Of a stretch of 64,000 nucleotides of DNA, positions 44,880 through 53,955 are shown piece by piece. The stretch is from Leptospira sp. (GTDB lineage Bacteria; Spirochaetota; Leptospiria; Leptospirales; Leptospiraceae). The notes under the pieces were generated by a model. The model saw nothing but the letters and a program-made list of their open reading frames with translations, ran no database searches and was not told the DNA's origin. Each line of letters starts with the position of its first letter. The stretch's first letter is position 1. The DNA is taken from assembly GCA_016742255.1 (NCBI GenBank), contig JACVCB010000005.1, forward strand, positions 62,001 through 126,000, written 5' to 3'. The translations under genes were made by a program, and so were the position numbers.

Positions 44880-45464
44880 ATGAAACGAATTGTAACTTTA
44901 CTTCTGGTCTCGTTTACCGTATCCCTTGTGGCTCAAAATTTGACAGAACGAACACCTGTCAGTTTTCCCTCTGTACCTAACACAATTGAAGAATTCAAAT
45001 CCATCCAAGCGGCCACTGCCACTACTCCAGAAGGTGGAGTTGCTGTTTTAGTCCTTGCCATCTCTCTCTATGGAAAAAATCCAGAATTAGGAAGAAAGGC
45101 AGTGGTACTTTCTGTCCTTTCCAAAAACAGACAAAAATCGAACAAACCAACAGCGGTTGATGGAGTGGATTTAGGAGGAAGTGATTCCTATTTGCTTGGT
45201 CAACTCGACAAATACAAAATGTTACCAAATGGATATTGGAAAGGGGCAGAACCGTCTAACGGGTATACACCGGCACTTCCTCTCACAGTTGAAACCTATA
45301 CCAATCCCTATTCAGGGGATGAGTCCTCTGGAAGGATCAAACTTTTTGTTGCCACAAAAGGTGCTTCCAGTTACCGACCTGTCACTGTGGAAAAAGACTC
45401 CGACGGACTTTGGCGTGCCAAAGAAATGAGTTCTTTGTATGTTGGGATGATGCCCGCCAAATAG
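44880..45464 (+). CDS. Secreted DUF6935-like protein
   Basis: Starting at ATG 44880 the 194-residue product has a signal peptide (residues 1-18, SFTVSLVAQ) and a body of the kind annotated DUF6935 in Leptospira: FPSVPNTIEEFKSIQAA, SLYGKNPELGRKAVVLSVL, then PNGYWKGAEPSNGYTP. The assignment is from memory of the family and is moderate. The frame is open to 44844. It is followed at once by the ZIP transporter gene, whose ATG directly abuts the stop. The role of the family is unknown. Confidence 0.7.
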   Translation: MKRIVTLLLVSFTVSLVAQNLTERTPVSFPSVPNTIEEFKSIQAATATTPEGGVAVLVLAISLYGKNPELGRKAVVLSVLSKNRQKSNKPTAVDGVDLGGSDSYLLGQLDKYKMLPNGYWKGAEPSNGYTPALPLTVETYTNPYSGDESSGRIKLFVATKGASSYRPVTVEKDSDGLWRAKEMSSLYVGMMPAK

Positions 45465-46277
45465 ATGTTCATTGATCTACTTTCATTCCATCCAGTGGTA
45501 TTGGCACTTCTTGCCACTGGGTTTACTTGGTTGTGTACTGCGTTTGGAGCAGGCTTTGTGTTTTTCTTTCGTACGGTGCCAAGGCCTGTGTTTAATGCGA
45601 TGCTTGGATTTGCCTCAGGCATTATGATCGCTGCTAGTTTTTGGTCATTATTACTCCCCTCGATTGAACTTTCAGAAACGGCTGGCCAACCTGCTTGGTT
45701 CCACGTGAGCCTTGGGTTTTTGTCAGGTGGGCTTTCTTTGTTTGGTCTCCACAAACTCCTTCCACATTTACACGTTGGTTTAGAAGAAAACCGACTCGAA
45801 GGAGGGAAGTCTTCTTTCCAAAGGAGTTTGTTACTCATCCTTGCCATCACTTTGCATAATATCCCAGAGGGACTTGCGGTAGGTGTCGCCTTTGGTGCCT
45901 TAGGTGATGGGTTTACTTACGAGGCTCTTATGGCGGCAGTGGTGGTTGCCTTTGGGATTGGGATCCAAAATATCCCCGAAGGGGCTGCGGTTTCCATTCC
46001 ATTGTTACGTGAAGGGTATAGTGCTAAAAAAAGTTTTTGGTATGGACAACTTTCTGGATTCGTGGAACCCATTGGAGGACTTCTTGGTGCGGCCCTAGTG
46101 TTTTATGTAGCTAGTATCCTTCCGTTTGCACTTTCCTTTGCGGCAGGTGCGATGATCTTTGTAGTGGTGGAGGAATTGATTCCAGAATCACATACGGGGA
46201 AAGAAACCGAAATGTCTACTCTCGGTGCGATGTTTGGATTTGTGCTGATGATGGCATTGGATGTGGGTCTAGGGTGA
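45465..46277 (+). CDS. ZIP-family metal transporter (ZupT-like)
   Basis: The 270-residue protein has eight membrane segments with the two metal-site motifs of ZIP proteins: LHNIPEGLAVGVAFGAL in segment 4 and IQNIPEGAAVSIPLLREGY in segment 5. A His-containing loop (LHKLLPHLHVGLEEN) precedes segment 4. ZupT imports zinc and other divalent metals into the cytoplasm. The ATG abuts the stop of the preceding gene, so the two are coupled. No Zur or Fur box is evident upstream. Confidence 0.93.
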   Translation: MFIDLLSFHPVVLALLATGFTWLCTAFGAGFVFFFRTVPRPVFNAMLGFASGIMIAASFWSLLLPSIELSETAGQPAWFHVSLGFLSGGLSLFGLHKLLPHLHVGLEENRLEGGKSSFQRSLLLILAITLHNIPEGLAVGVAFGALGDGFTYEALMAAVVVAFGIGIQNIPEGAAVSIPLLREGYSAKKSFWYGQLSGFVEPIGGLLGAALVFYVASILPFALSFAAGAMIFVVVEELIPESHTGKETEMSTLGAMFGFVLMMALDVGLG

Positions 46278-46291
46278 AGGTAATCATACAT

Positions 46292-46888
46292 ATGTTAAAT
46301 GAAAATCAAATTACGAGTGTACTTATTTTCTTTTTGTTTATTTCCTGTGCGATTGACATCAAACAGGTTCCACAACCTAGAGAAGCAGAAAATACTATTT
46401 ATCCTTTTATAAACCAAGAAGTTTATATCGGTAAATTTGAAGTTTACACTTCTGATAGTGTCAATTATACAAAGGCATGGAAATATACTTTCAAATCCAT
46501 TCTAAAAAACAATCGAGTTAGTAATCAAGTCTTAGATGTCTCAAAAGATCGAAATTCTAAAGAGGAGGTGGACAAGTATCAGATCGATATTGAGGTGTAT
46601 CCTAATTTCGAATCAAATTTTATCATGTGGAAAACTTGGCCAGCATTTTGGCCTTTTACTGGCTACTGGCCATTGCAAGTACGCAATCATCATTATGAGG
46701 TAAAACTCTTATGTAAAATTTCCGTTAATGGTGTTCCACGCACAAGTATTGAAATCATAGAAAATGCCAAAAAAACAATAGAAATTTATGGGTTTTATCG
46801 CACTAGCGAAATCGAATCCATGATTGAAGTTGCCAATTTGAAGGTATTAGATCGATGCGCAAAAGAAATCATAAATCATTTACAATAA
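46292..46888 (+). CDS. Putative lipoprotein
   Basis: From ATG 46292 the product starts MLNENQITSVLIFFLFISC, a lipoprotein signal with lipobox FISC; GTG 46274, which overlaps the ZIP stop as GTGA, is the alternative. The mature part (about 180 residues) has mixed strands and helices, a Trp/Pro-rich middle (MWKTWPAFWPFTGYWP) and a C-terminal helix. No family is recognised. Its 3' end overlaps the next small lipoprotein gene. It opens the lipoprotein-rich, partly decayed zone of this window. Confidence 0.7.
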   Translation: MLNENQITSVLIFFLFISCAIDIKQVPQPREAENTIYPFINQEVYIGKFEVYTSDSVNYTKAWKYTFKSILKNNRVSNQVLDVSKDRNSKEEVDKYQIDIEVYPNFESNFIMWKTWPAFWPFTGYWPLQVRNHHYEVKLLCKISVNGVPRTSIEIIENAKKTIEIYGFYRTSEIESMIEVANLKVLDRCAKEIINHLQ

Positions 46889-47172
46889 ATTTACTTTTGT
46901 TATTCGGAGCTTGTATTTCCATACCAGAGACTCCAAAAATTGACAAAGAAGAATGTGTTGCCCAGTATTTTCATGCGAAACGTCAAATGCGAGAAATTCA
47001 AATTCAAAATAGAAATCTTACTACAGCAATTTCTGCTTTATCCTTTGGTGTCGGGTTTTGGACAGGACCAATTGGATTCACTCCAATGTTAGTATTACCG
47101 TACACTCAATATAAAAATAAAAAAGCAGCAGACTTGATTCAAAGTGAATATGAATCCAATTATTGCAATTGA
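46855..47172 (+). CDS. Small putative lipoprotein
   Basis: The 105-residue product begins with a basic stretch and a signal, NLLLLFGAC, with lipobox Cys near residue 20, then a charged helix (KEECVAQYFHAKRQMREIQIQ) and a hydrophobic segment (TAISALSFGVGFWTGPIGF) that may insert in a membrane. It overlaps the gene before by 34 bases. The frame of the SH3 remnant at 47150 starts inside its last codons, so its C terminus could have been altered by the event that destroyed that gene. Function unknown. Confidence 0.6.
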   Translation: MRKRNHKSFTINLLLLFGACISIPETPKIDKEECVAQYFHAKRQMREIQIQNRNLTTAISALSFGVGFWTGPIGFTPMLVLPYTQYKNKKAADLIQSEYESNYCN

Positions 47173-47464
47173 TGAAAACATTGCCCCTTGGGTGAAAATC
47201 AAAACCAAGAATGGTCTAGAAGGATATGTGTTTGGAATTTTTTTGAAAAAACCAAAAGAGTTTTGGAATTAAAATGGATTTGAAACACTAAATGTCCAAA
47301 TGGAATCTAACAATGATGCAAAACTGTATGATTGCCATTACCCTGTTCGATCTCTCTCCCTCTTAACAAAAGAACTTCTTTTGCAATTTTAGATAACGCT
47401 TGTCAATGGGAATGGAGTTTTTTACAATTGCCCTCTAACGACAGTTCTGTACTATGAATCGTGA
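47150..47464 (+). pseudogene. SH3-domain protein remnant with two in-frame stops
   Basis: A single frame reads through 47150-47464 with stops only at 47270 (TAA) and 47390 (TAG) before the final TGA at 47462. The first part, ENIAPWVKIKTKNGLEGYVF, is a typical bacterial SH3 (SH3b) core with its Trp-Val-Lys and Gly-Tyr-Val signature. The later parts (NDAKLYDCHYPVRSLSLL; NGNGVFYNCPLTTVLYYES) also look like protein. The N-terminal signal is missing. I conclude that it is the 3' remains of an exported SH3-domain gene. Confidence 0.7.
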
Positions 47465-47475
47465 TTGAGAGTTTT

Positions 47476-47862
47476 ATGAAATCTAAAATTATTTTGAGCC
47501 TTCTATTCCTACTCCTGCAATGTGCCAATACTTCGTATTACCAAACTTGGGGAAAACAAAAAGTCCGATTGAATGGGTTTACCAAAGAAGAAGGGTACCA
47601 AAAAATTCAATCCTTCAATTTCACCTACACACGAGTGTATCTATTTTGGGGTCTGTCCAATGTGAGAGACCAAACTTTGGATGAATTTTTCTCAGAAATC
47701 TATTTAAAATATCCCTATGCCCATATTGGAGATTTAAAAATCACAGAGGAATATGAGTTTATGGATGGGATTTACGATTTGATTACTGTCGGAATTGTTA
47801 GGCCTTATTCAGTCCACATTCGTGGAAATCTTTATGCGACAAACAAAGGTGGCAACCAATGA
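47476..47862 (+). CDS. Putative lipoprotein
   Basis: From ATG 47476 the product starts MKSKIILSLLFLLLQC, a lipoprotein signal with Cys16 (GTG 47461 is a less likely start). The mature 112 residues include SFNFTYTRVYLFWGLSNVRDQT and YPYAHIGDLKITEEYEFMDG, which recall small outer-membrane lipoproteins of the Bor-like kind, where a WGL motif follows a strand. The last codon region overlaps the next lipoprotein gene as ATGA. The pair is probably translated together. Confidence 0.68.
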   Translation: MKSKIILSLLFLLLQCANTSYYQTWGKQKVRLNGFTKEEGYQKIQSFNFTYTRVYLFWGLSNVRDQTLDEFFSEIYLKYPYAHIGDLKITEEYEFMDGIYDLITVGIVRPYSVHIRGNLYATNKGGNQ

Positions 47863-48263
47863 AGTTTTCTTTTCACACATTCAGATTTTGTTTAGCACTT
47901 TGTTTTTTGTTTCTCCTTATGGGTTGTGCAACTTACCGGTATGAACTAACCGAGACCAAAATCCCTGTTAGTTTTTCCAATGAGCTCGAACCAAACGAAA
48001 AGTACCGTCCCTTCCACATCGAAGTAAAACTCTCCTGGTACTTGTTTGATACGCAAGCCATCGACACACTCCAGTTAGATGAAATATTCCGAGAAGAACT
48101 CCCAAATGCCAAAAAAATTGTGAACCTTCGGATAGAGTCAAAAGAAAATGTTGCCGATTCTGTGATCCGAACGCTCACTACGGGAGCACAAATTTTGTTT
48201 GCTTCTAACCGAGCTTTGTACTCTCGCCGAACTATCATTATAGAAGGTTTGGTTGTGGAATAG
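47859..48263 (+). CDS. Putative lipoprotein
   Basis: The 134-residue product has a lipoprotein signal, ALCFLFLLMGC, with lipidated Cys at residue 23, and a mature part of strands (YRPFHIEVKLSWYLFDTQA) and a C-terminal basic stretch (ASNRALYSRRTIIIEG). Its layout is like that of the gene before it, with a shared WxLF element (YLFWGL; SWYLFD), so they could be distant paralogues. It starts on the previous stop by a 4-base overlap. No function can be given. Confidence 0.66.
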   Translation: MKFSFHTFRFCLALCFLFLLMGCATYRYELTETKIPVSFSNELEPNEKYRPFHIEVKLSWYLFDTQAIDTLQLDEIFREELPNAKKIVNLRIESKENVADSVIRTLTTGAQILFASNRALYSRRTIIIEGLVVE

Positions 48264-48288
48264 ATTTGTTAAAAGGAATAATTTTTGT

Positions 48289-50025
48289 TTAAAACTGTGA
48301 TGTTAGCATCAGATAGGCAAACTGTGCTGTTTTCGAAAATTGATTTGTATACACGTTAGCATTCACAGTTCGGTCATTCACTTTGTTTTGGATCGCATCT
48401 CCCGCAAAAATCATACTGTACCCACCTTCGATCAGAATGTTTTTATAAGGAAGATTGTATTTTACATCCACTTCACGAAATAGTGACCTTCCGAGTAAGG
48501 ACACTGGTCGATTGTTCCCAGTACCATTCTCTGTCAATACTTGGCTTACATCGTATTGGTTATTCGAAATGGATTCAGTACTCGCACCCGATTTTGCATT
48601 TCCAACTAAGTCATACCAACTATCTTGTAATTTGTGTTTTTCGATGGCAAAATAATCGATTCGAAATGTTCCATAAGATTCAGTGGCATAACTTATATTA
48701 ATCGATTTTGATTTCATATTCACCCAACTGACTTGGTCAGCCATTCCATAAAAAAAGTGGTTTGTGTGAAAAAGGTTTTGAAAAGATGCAATTGATCCAT
48801 CTGTGCGATTTGGATCACCACTTCCTACATCATATGCGACTCCCATCCTTACTTTAGAAATCGTATAACCAATGTCAGCACCGAAGGCGAAGGTTTTATA
48901 ACGTTCTTTTTCGCGGTATAAATTTTGTTGGTATGTTGTATTCGTGAGTGGGTCAACCAAATTCACATTGGTTTGGAAAAAGTCCCATTTTGGATTAATA
49001 TTCCTACCCGTAGTTCCTGTTTGGGTAGCGTATTCAAAGGAATAATCAATTGCTTGAAGTGCTTTTTTGCCTGGTTGTGTTTTGTTGGTAACTCGGATTC
49101 CATAAGTATGGAGTACATCCCATCGTCCCGCACGTGTGTTTGGATTCCCAACTTCTCCCGTGGTTAGGACAAGGGAATTGTTTGTGCGAAGGTATTCTTT
49201 TTGTAATCCCAAATAATACAAATCAATATGCAAATAATCAGATGGTTTGAGGGTATTATAAAATCCTGTGAAGTATGAATCACCTAACTCTTGTCTTTGT
49301 GCATCAATTTTTGGTGAACATACTTTTGTGCCGTTATAGGGACAATCAAGGTAAGTATTGTACTGAGATTTGACTCCAAAATTGGTTGTATTACCTGCAA
49401 TATCCGAATGGCGTTCGCTTACCGAAGTGACAAAAAGATGTGAGGAAAATAATTTGTCTTCCCATTTGAAACGAAGTCCATCAAAACTCCTTCCTACATT
49501 TGTCCAATCAAGGGAACCCACCAATCGTTCATCACCATAACGCAAAATTTGACGACCAGCTAGTACATGTAAGGGGAGGCCAAAATTATTTTTACTCTCT
49601 ATATATGCTTCTCTCACATCTGTACTTTGTCTTGTCCCATCATTGGCAGTAGCGATTCCCGTTAATGATCCTTTTTCTGCCCCCCATAACCGGCTATCTT
49701 GGAACGTGACTTTGGCAACGATATCTTTCGTGAATTCTTTTTGGATAAAGAACTGTATCTTCTGTCCTGTAAAATCGACATTGTCATTTGTATTCCGATT
49801 AAAATCGAAATTATACTTCATCTCTGGTCGAAAACGAACAAAAGCACCAGCGCTAAAACCATCTGACCAAGTGGGAGGAGGGTTTGGTTTTGGTTCTTGG
49901 ATGGGTTCCCGAGAGGGACTTGGAATGTTTGGACTTGTAACATTCGGCTCTGTATTGGTAGTTTGAGCAGAGACTGGATAACCAGTCGCCAAAAGCATCA
50001 CAAATAAAATGAAGTATCTTCGCAT
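48289..50025 (-). CDS. Alginate-export-type outer-membrane porin
   Basis: The 578-residue protein has a signal peptide (residues 1-20, GYPVSAQ), a Pro/Asn/Ser-rich linker of about 30 residues, and a large beta-barrel resembling the alginate_exp family: GAFVRFRPEMKYNFDFNRN, FFIQKEFTKDIVAKVTFQDSR, DVREAYIES and LAGRQILRYGDERLVGSLDW. The last residues end in Phe. Family members range from the AlgE secretin to general porins, so export of an exopolysaccharide is not implied. No Alg8, Alg44 or AlgD gene is near. It is flanked by decayed genes. Confidence 0.88.
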   Translation of the reverse strand: MRRYFILFVMLLATGYPVSAQTTNTEPNVTSPNIPSPSREPIQEPKPNPPPTWSDGFSAGAFVRFRPEMKYNFDFNRNTNDNVDFTGQKIQFFIQKEFTKDIVAKVTFQDSRLWGAEKGSLTGIATANDGTRQSTDVREAYIESKNNFGLPLHVLAGRQILRYGDERLVGSLDWTNVGRSFDGLRFKWEDKLFSSHLFVTSVSERHSDIAGNTTNFGVKSQYNTYLDCPYNGTKVCSPKIDAQRQELGDSYFTGFYNTLKPSDYLHIDLYYLGLQKEYLRTNNSLVLTTGEVGNPNTRAGRWDVLHTYGIRVTNKTQPGKKALQAIDYSFEYATQTGTTGRNINPKWDFFQTNVNLVDPLTNTTYQQNLYREKERYKTFAFGADIGYTISKVRMGVAYDVGSGDPNRTDGSIASFQNLFHTNHFFYGMADQVSWVNMKSKSINISYATESYGTFRIDYFAIEKHKLQDSWYDLVGNAKSGASTESISNNQYDVSQVLTENGTGNNRPVSLLGRSLFREVDVKYNLPYKNILIEGGYSMIFAGDAIQNKVNDRTVNANVYTNQFSKTAQFAYLMLTSQF

Positions 50026-50237
50026 GAGTTATTATCAAAAGACCACAAGGGTCTTCTCCTATGCGAATAGCGAATGCAAGAATCGTACAGACTGGAGGGG
50101 AAAAGTTTAAAAATTCTGATATTCTCATAAAGCATGGACAATATGTACATTTATTTTTAATCTTTTGTTTAGTTCATAAAAAAGTACTCAAACAATCATT
50201 CCTTTCGTTCATCAATATGTTCTAAATTAATAAATAA
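50026..50237. other. Intergenic region upstream of the porin gene
   Basis: No gene is visible. A small perfect stem (AAGACC-ACAAG-GGTCTT, 50039-50055) lies 13 bases before the porin start and could form near its ribosome site. The rest is AT-rich and without clear promoter elements. It borders a stop-ridden gene remnant. Confidence 0.4.
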
Positions 50238-50504
50238 TGTGTAAATCTTGTACGAATTGTAACCTTTGGAAATGAGTTAATCATCGGATGGTTTGGCATC
50301 ACAAATGAAGGCCAAGAAGTAGGTAAAATCTAAAACAGAGGAAAACCTGCCAGTCCTAACAATTTTTAATCAGATGATCCAGGAAGTGAGTTCAGTTTTG
50401 TGCCAATACAAATGTTGTATGAATACTCATCCACGAGGGAACTCGGACTCCTATCCTTGAAAGGGGAAACTGAGAAAAAGCCTTCGAATGCAATCAATGT
50501 CTAA
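50238..50504 (+). pseudogene. Decayed gene remnant with two in-frame stops
   Basis: One frame runs from 50238 to a stop at 50502 with only two further stops, TAA at 50331 and TAA at 50367. Between them it reads like protein: GNELIIGWFGITNEGQEVGK, then NRGKPASPNNF, then SDDPGSEFSFVPIQMLYEYS. Both internal stops could come from single substitutions. I do not recognise the family. It is directly followed by a C39-peptidase-like fragment and may have been part of the same lost gene. Confidence 0.5.
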
Positions 50505-50598
50505 AACAAAAACCTCTCTTTTTTTGGTCTCAAGGTTACCAATCCTAAGAAAATCTTTTACGGATACTATTGACAAACACAAGGGAATCAAATAAAAA

Positions 50599-50844
50599 TT
50601 GCGAAACAGTAAGTTCGTCAATTCAGGAATGTACTTGGATGCACCACCTGCACCAGTCAAAAAGGATGCAAATGGTGATGTGATAGCTCCTTCACATGGC
50701 CATCGGGTGAATATTGTAGGGTACGACGATGCGAGAGGAGAATGGATTGTGAATGATTCCAACAAAGAAGAAGAGCTCACTCGTTATCCATATGAAGCCT
50801 TCGAACTGGGGAATCGATGGTCTACGGTATTAGAGAAAAAATAA
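50599..50844 (+). pseudogene. C-terminal fragment resembling a C39-type cysteine peptidase
   Basis: The 81-residue frame has the His-containing strand of C39-like peptidases, SHGHRVNIVGYDDARGEWIV, followed by NDSNKEEELTRYPYEAFE. That motif carries the catalytic His and the DD-turn. The N-terminal half with the catalytic Cys is absent and there is a stop just before the TTG start, so it should be inactive. It sits 6 bases before a secreted-protein gene. A small independent protein is an unlikely alternative. Confidence 0.6.
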
Positions 50845-50850
50845 AATTAA

Positions 50851-51630
50851 ATGAAAGTATTAGTATTTTTGTTATTTATCTCTACTTCAATATTTGCAGA
50901 AGAGAAACTAGAATTTAGTGAATTAATAAAGATAGTCGAGAAAACTAATAAAAGTTTTATTAATACGATTATCGCATCCGATAGGGACGAGCTTCTAAAG
51001 TCTGTAAACTATTATACTAAAGAAGGAGATTTTAAGAAATTGCTCAAAGAACCAGATCGTTTAGAATCGATCGATAAATGGGGCGATCGTCGTCGTTGGT
51101 TTGTGAGCAAATGGCAGGGAAAAGAACCAGCCATCTATGTTTCTGCCTCGTATAACGGGAGCTATGATTTGGAACACAATCGACAGTCCAAAGATTTAAA
51201 GGACGATTATCTCTTTTATTTTAAAAACTATTGCGAATTTGATGGAACGATTGATGAACGTTATGCGAGAATCAAAAAAATGATGCTCACGTATTACGAC
51301 GCACCTTATACCGCAGTCAATAATATGATGAATATCAAAATTGTGGGCAAATTTAAGAAAATCATCAGCTATGACATTGAAGTAAAAGAAGATGAAAAAA
51401 TCATCAATGCCATGCAGTCGTTTCAACCAGTGAAGTCTACGACGTGGTATGGCAATATCTTTGCCATACAATTGAAAGTATTGGAAGTGTATCCTGGCGA
51501 ACCAAATATGCTGTTATGCACTTCAGACTACTATATGGGGTATAAAGGTTGGGGGAGTTACGAAAAAGTACTCAGTGAAATCGATGAGCTTCCAGAGTTA
51601 AAAGGGAAACGAAATCCGTATGTTAACTAA
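50851..51630 (+). CDS. Secreted hypothetical protein
   Basis: The 259-residue product has a signal peptide (residues 1-16, FLLFISTSIFAEE), then a helical and strand-rich body with many aromatic residues. A segment KIVGKFKKIISYDIEVKEDE and the final part ISEIDELPELKG-like region look structured. No family is recognised. Its last 11 bases overlap the next gene, so they are likely coupled. The region before it is gene fragments, and this gene itself looks intact. Confidence 0.72.
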   Translation: MKVLVFLLFISTSIFAEEKLEFSELIKIVEKTNKSFINTIIASDRDELLKSVNYYTKEGDFKKLLKEPDRLESIDKWGDRRRWFVSKWQGKEPAIYVSASYNGSYDLEHNRQSKDLKDDYLFYFKNYCEFDGTIDERYARIKKMMLTYYDAPYTAVNNMMNIKIVGKFKKIISYDIEVKEDEKIINAMQSFQPVKSTTWYGNIFAIQLKVLEVYPGEPNMLLCTSDYYMGYKGWGSYEKVLSEIDELPELKGKRNPYVN

Positions 51631-52270
51631 GGTTATGAGAAAGCGAATTTGTTTAGGTATTTTAATGATGGGGAGTTTCCGTTTCGTATGTGGTAAGGTC
51701 GAAACGAAAACCTTTGATCAAAAGGCAGAGGGAGCACCAAATCTAGAAAACCAATCTAATGAGTCTGGTCTATGTTTGTCTGCATATTCTAACGATAAAA
51801 AAGGTTATAACTCTCTTTTTATTTTTCTGAGAAAACAATTAAACATTGATTATACCAAACAGAAATTGGACGTAGTTTCGATTTCTGGGATGAGATTTTT
51901 TCTATCAAAAGATCATTTTCGTACAAGGCGTCCTTATTCGAATTCCTTGTATGAATTTAATATCATATCAGATGGACTTGGTATCCTTATTCTAGAAAAA
52001 AATGGGAAAAAAATATTTATAGCGAAGTTACTTTCACCCAAAAGCCAAGGAAAATATTGGTTATTCCAAGACTATTTGGATGCGAAACGGGCAGTAGAGA
52101 ATAAGGACAAAGATCCTTATGAAACGACTGAAATTGGATACTTTTATATTTACGATAAAATGAAACTCGAATCCGAGTGTCTCAACCAAAAAGAAATCGA
52201 TAAAAATTTTGATCAGGCTGTGTTAGAAAAATCAGAAGGCCCTGAACCTACGGATGAGTTTAGCAATTGA
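51620..52270 (+). CDS. Secreted or lipid-anchored hypothetical protein
   Basis: The 216-residue product starts MLTKVMRKRICLGILMMGSF and has a possible lipobox Cys at FRFVCG (residue 24), then a polar linker and a mixed body (RPYSNSLYEFNIISDGLGIL, KKIFIAKLLSPKSQGKYW). The tail is acidic. ATG 51635 is an alternative start. It overlaps the upstream gene by 11 bases. I recognise no domain. It precedes the two ankyrin lipoprotein genes by 38 bases, possibly in the same transcript. Confidence 0.65.
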   Translation: MLTKVMRKRICLGILMMGSFRFVCGKVETKTFDQKAEGAPNLENQSNESGLCLSAYSNDKKGYNSLFIFLRKQLNIDYTKQKLDVVSISGMRFFLSKDHFRTRRPYSNSLYEFNIISDGLGILILEKNGKKIFIAKLLSPKSQGKYWLFQDYLDAKRAVENKDKDPYETTEIGYFYIYDKMKLESECLNQKEIDKNFDQAVLEKSEGPEPTDEFSN

Positions 52271-52308
52271 ATGACAGATGTTACTTATGAAAGGATAGGG
52301 TATCCTCT

Positions 52309-53115
52309 TTGAGACACAAATTGTTCCATATTGTTGTATTGAGTACATTACTGTCACAACTCAATTGTTACAAAATCACAAGTAGTTTCAAACGTGTTGT
52401 GGCTTCACGGCACTTACAAGAACCTGTTGACCCACAAACATTGACCCTGGGTTCAGATGAGGACTACCGAGTTTTCCAAAGAACACCTGTTTGGGATCTT
52501 GCATACGCGCTAGCTGTCGGCGATCTTGGGGAGGTGGAAGAACTCGCTAAAAAACACAAAGAAATCATTGATATCATATTGCAACATGGTGGAGATCCCA
52601 ACCTTCATTCTCAGATAAAGTATTCACATACAGACTATAACGGCTATTCGTATATAATCATGGGAGGATACTCTCCCTTATTGTATGCAAAGAATCTTGA
52701 AACCTTACAGTTGCTTGTGGAGGCAGGAGGCAATATCCATCATCAAAACAAATATGGTGGTAACCTCTTGCTTGCAAAATATATGATCTATGATCGGCTG
52801 GATTTAATTCTGTATCTTCTGGAACATGGTGTTGATTACAAAGGTATAATGTCTTACACTGGTGGTTCAGAATACGGTAAACCTAACGAGGAAAAGGTTC
52901 CACTCTTTTTGGTTGATAAGCTAAGATATAAAGTTTATAGACTTGATACAAAATGGTACCAACAAAAAGGAAAGATCATTCGATTTTTGGCTTCCCAAGG
53001 CATCGATTATTGGAAAACTCCGATCCCTCAAACAATCTTAAATAGGATCGGCGAGATGTCTAAAACCAACAACTGGTCTGAGAGGAAAAAAAATGAGTTT
53101 ATCTCAAAGTATTAA
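52309..53115 (+). CDS. Ankyrin-repeat lipoprotein, upstream copy
   Basis: The start is TTG 52309, giving a lipoprotein signal with Cys20 (VVLSTLLSQLNC). Ankyrin repeats follow: IIDIILQHGGDPNLHSQ, then ETLQLLVEAGGNIHHQNKYG and LDLILYLLEHGVDYKG, so about four. Compared with the downstream paralogue it lacks roughly 30 residues right after DLGEVEELAKKHK, about one repeat, consistent with an in-frame deletion. The lead RTPVWDLAYALAVGD matches NTPLWELARAIYLYD in that copy. Ankyrin repeats bind proteins; a periplasmic partner is unknown. It overlaps the next gene by 23 bases. Confidence 0.78.
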   Translation: MRHKLFHIVVLSTLLSQLNCYKITSSFKRVVASRHLQEPVDPQTLTLGSDEDYRVFQRTPVWDLAYALAVGDLGEVEELAKKHKEIIDIILQHGGDPNLHSQIKYSHTDYNGYSYIIMGGYSPLLYAKNLETLQLLVEAGGNIHHQNKYGGNLLLAKYMIYDRLDLILYLLEHGVDYKGIMSYTGGSEYGKPNEEKVPLFLVDKLRYKVYRLDTKWYQQKGKIIRFLASQGIDYWKTPIPQTILNRIGEMSKTNNWSERKKNEFISKY

Positions 53116-53653
53116 ATTGTTTCGAACCACCTCGCTGGTGTTCCTTGTTCTACTTTCCTTTTTACTAGAAGGTTGTATTTGGACAAAAACCAAGTCTTAT
53201 TATTTAAAATTAACAGAATCGAAAGTATTGGACAAAGAAGTTGATAAAAATCGACTTAATCATTTTGACCCGCGACAATTCCAAAACACACCCTTATGGG
53301 AATTAGCCAGGGCAATTTATCTCTATGATGACCCTCAGTTAGAAACCTACCTTTCCGAAAAAAAATATGATTTGAATGTTTCAAACGATGTTGGCATTCC
53401 GATTTTAAGCATGGCAATTTTTTTAGACCGAGAAGGGGCGATACTTCCTTTACTAGAACATGGTGCGAATCCCAATTTTAAATCGAAACTGAATCCAAAG
53501 TCGCCAGTGCTTTATGCCGCTGCTAGAAGTTCCTCTATGCTAAAATTACTATTGGAACATGGAGGTGATCCCAATGCCAAAGAAATTTATGATGAAAGTT
53601 TGATCGACGTGAATCATCCACAGTGTAGAAATGCTTATTGCTCGAGGTGCTGA
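53093..53653 (+). pseudogene. Ankyrin-repeat lipoprotein, frameshifted downstream copy (5' part)
   Basis: The first 186 codons carry a lipoprotein signal (VLLSFLLEGC, Cys28), the NTPLWELARAIYLYD lead shared with the upstream copy, and ankyrin repeats (GAILPLLEHGANPNF, SMLKLLLEHGGDPNAK). After about codon 172 the frame runs into a Cys-rich tail and a stop. In frame 3 from about 53613 the repeats continue (SVEMLIARGADVNFGHG). Removing one base near 53606-53612 would join them as LID-G-IIHSVEM. The full gene would end at 53921, about 275 residues. Confidence 0.75.
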
Positions 53654-53921
53654 TGTCAATTTTGGTCATGGTCGCGCTGTAGCCGCTTCCATTACGCATA
53701 ATCATCTTAGTATTACTTACATGTTATTACAAAATTGTTTTGATCTCAAAACTGAATTATATCCTACTACCTTTCGAGTTAAATCTATTCAAGAAAGATT
53801 GCAAATTTACGAACTAGACAGAAATACTCCTTGTTTTAATGAAAGAGATTTCAATAAGATTGTGAAATTTCTCAAAGAAAAGAGAATTGTCTACCAACAT
53901 GTGAAACCAAGTAAAAATTGA
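53631..53921 (+). pseudogene. Ankyrin-repeat lipoprotein, 3' part after the frameshift
   Basis: This frame continues the downstream ankyrin gene: MLIARGADVNFGHGRAVAAS is the second half of a repeat, followed by NHLSITYMLLQNCFDLK and a non-repeat C-terminal tail of about 50 residues ending PSKN. It lacks its own ribosome site and signal peptide, so it would not be a gene by itself. The insertion that separates it from the 5' part lies near 53606-53612. Confidence 0.7.
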
Positions 53922-53955
53922 TAAAATTTGCGATATACAGTTTGAAAAAATTCTC

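Noticed and set aside
48289..50025. Alginate biosynthesis locus formed by the export-type porin and the two MBOAT modules
   Set aside because: The genes are far apart, and no Alg8, Alg44 or AlgD is seen; the porin family also covers general porins.
50451..50780. Minus-strand frame of 109 codons
   Set aside because: It is antisense to two gene remnants that are better supported, and it has no domain.
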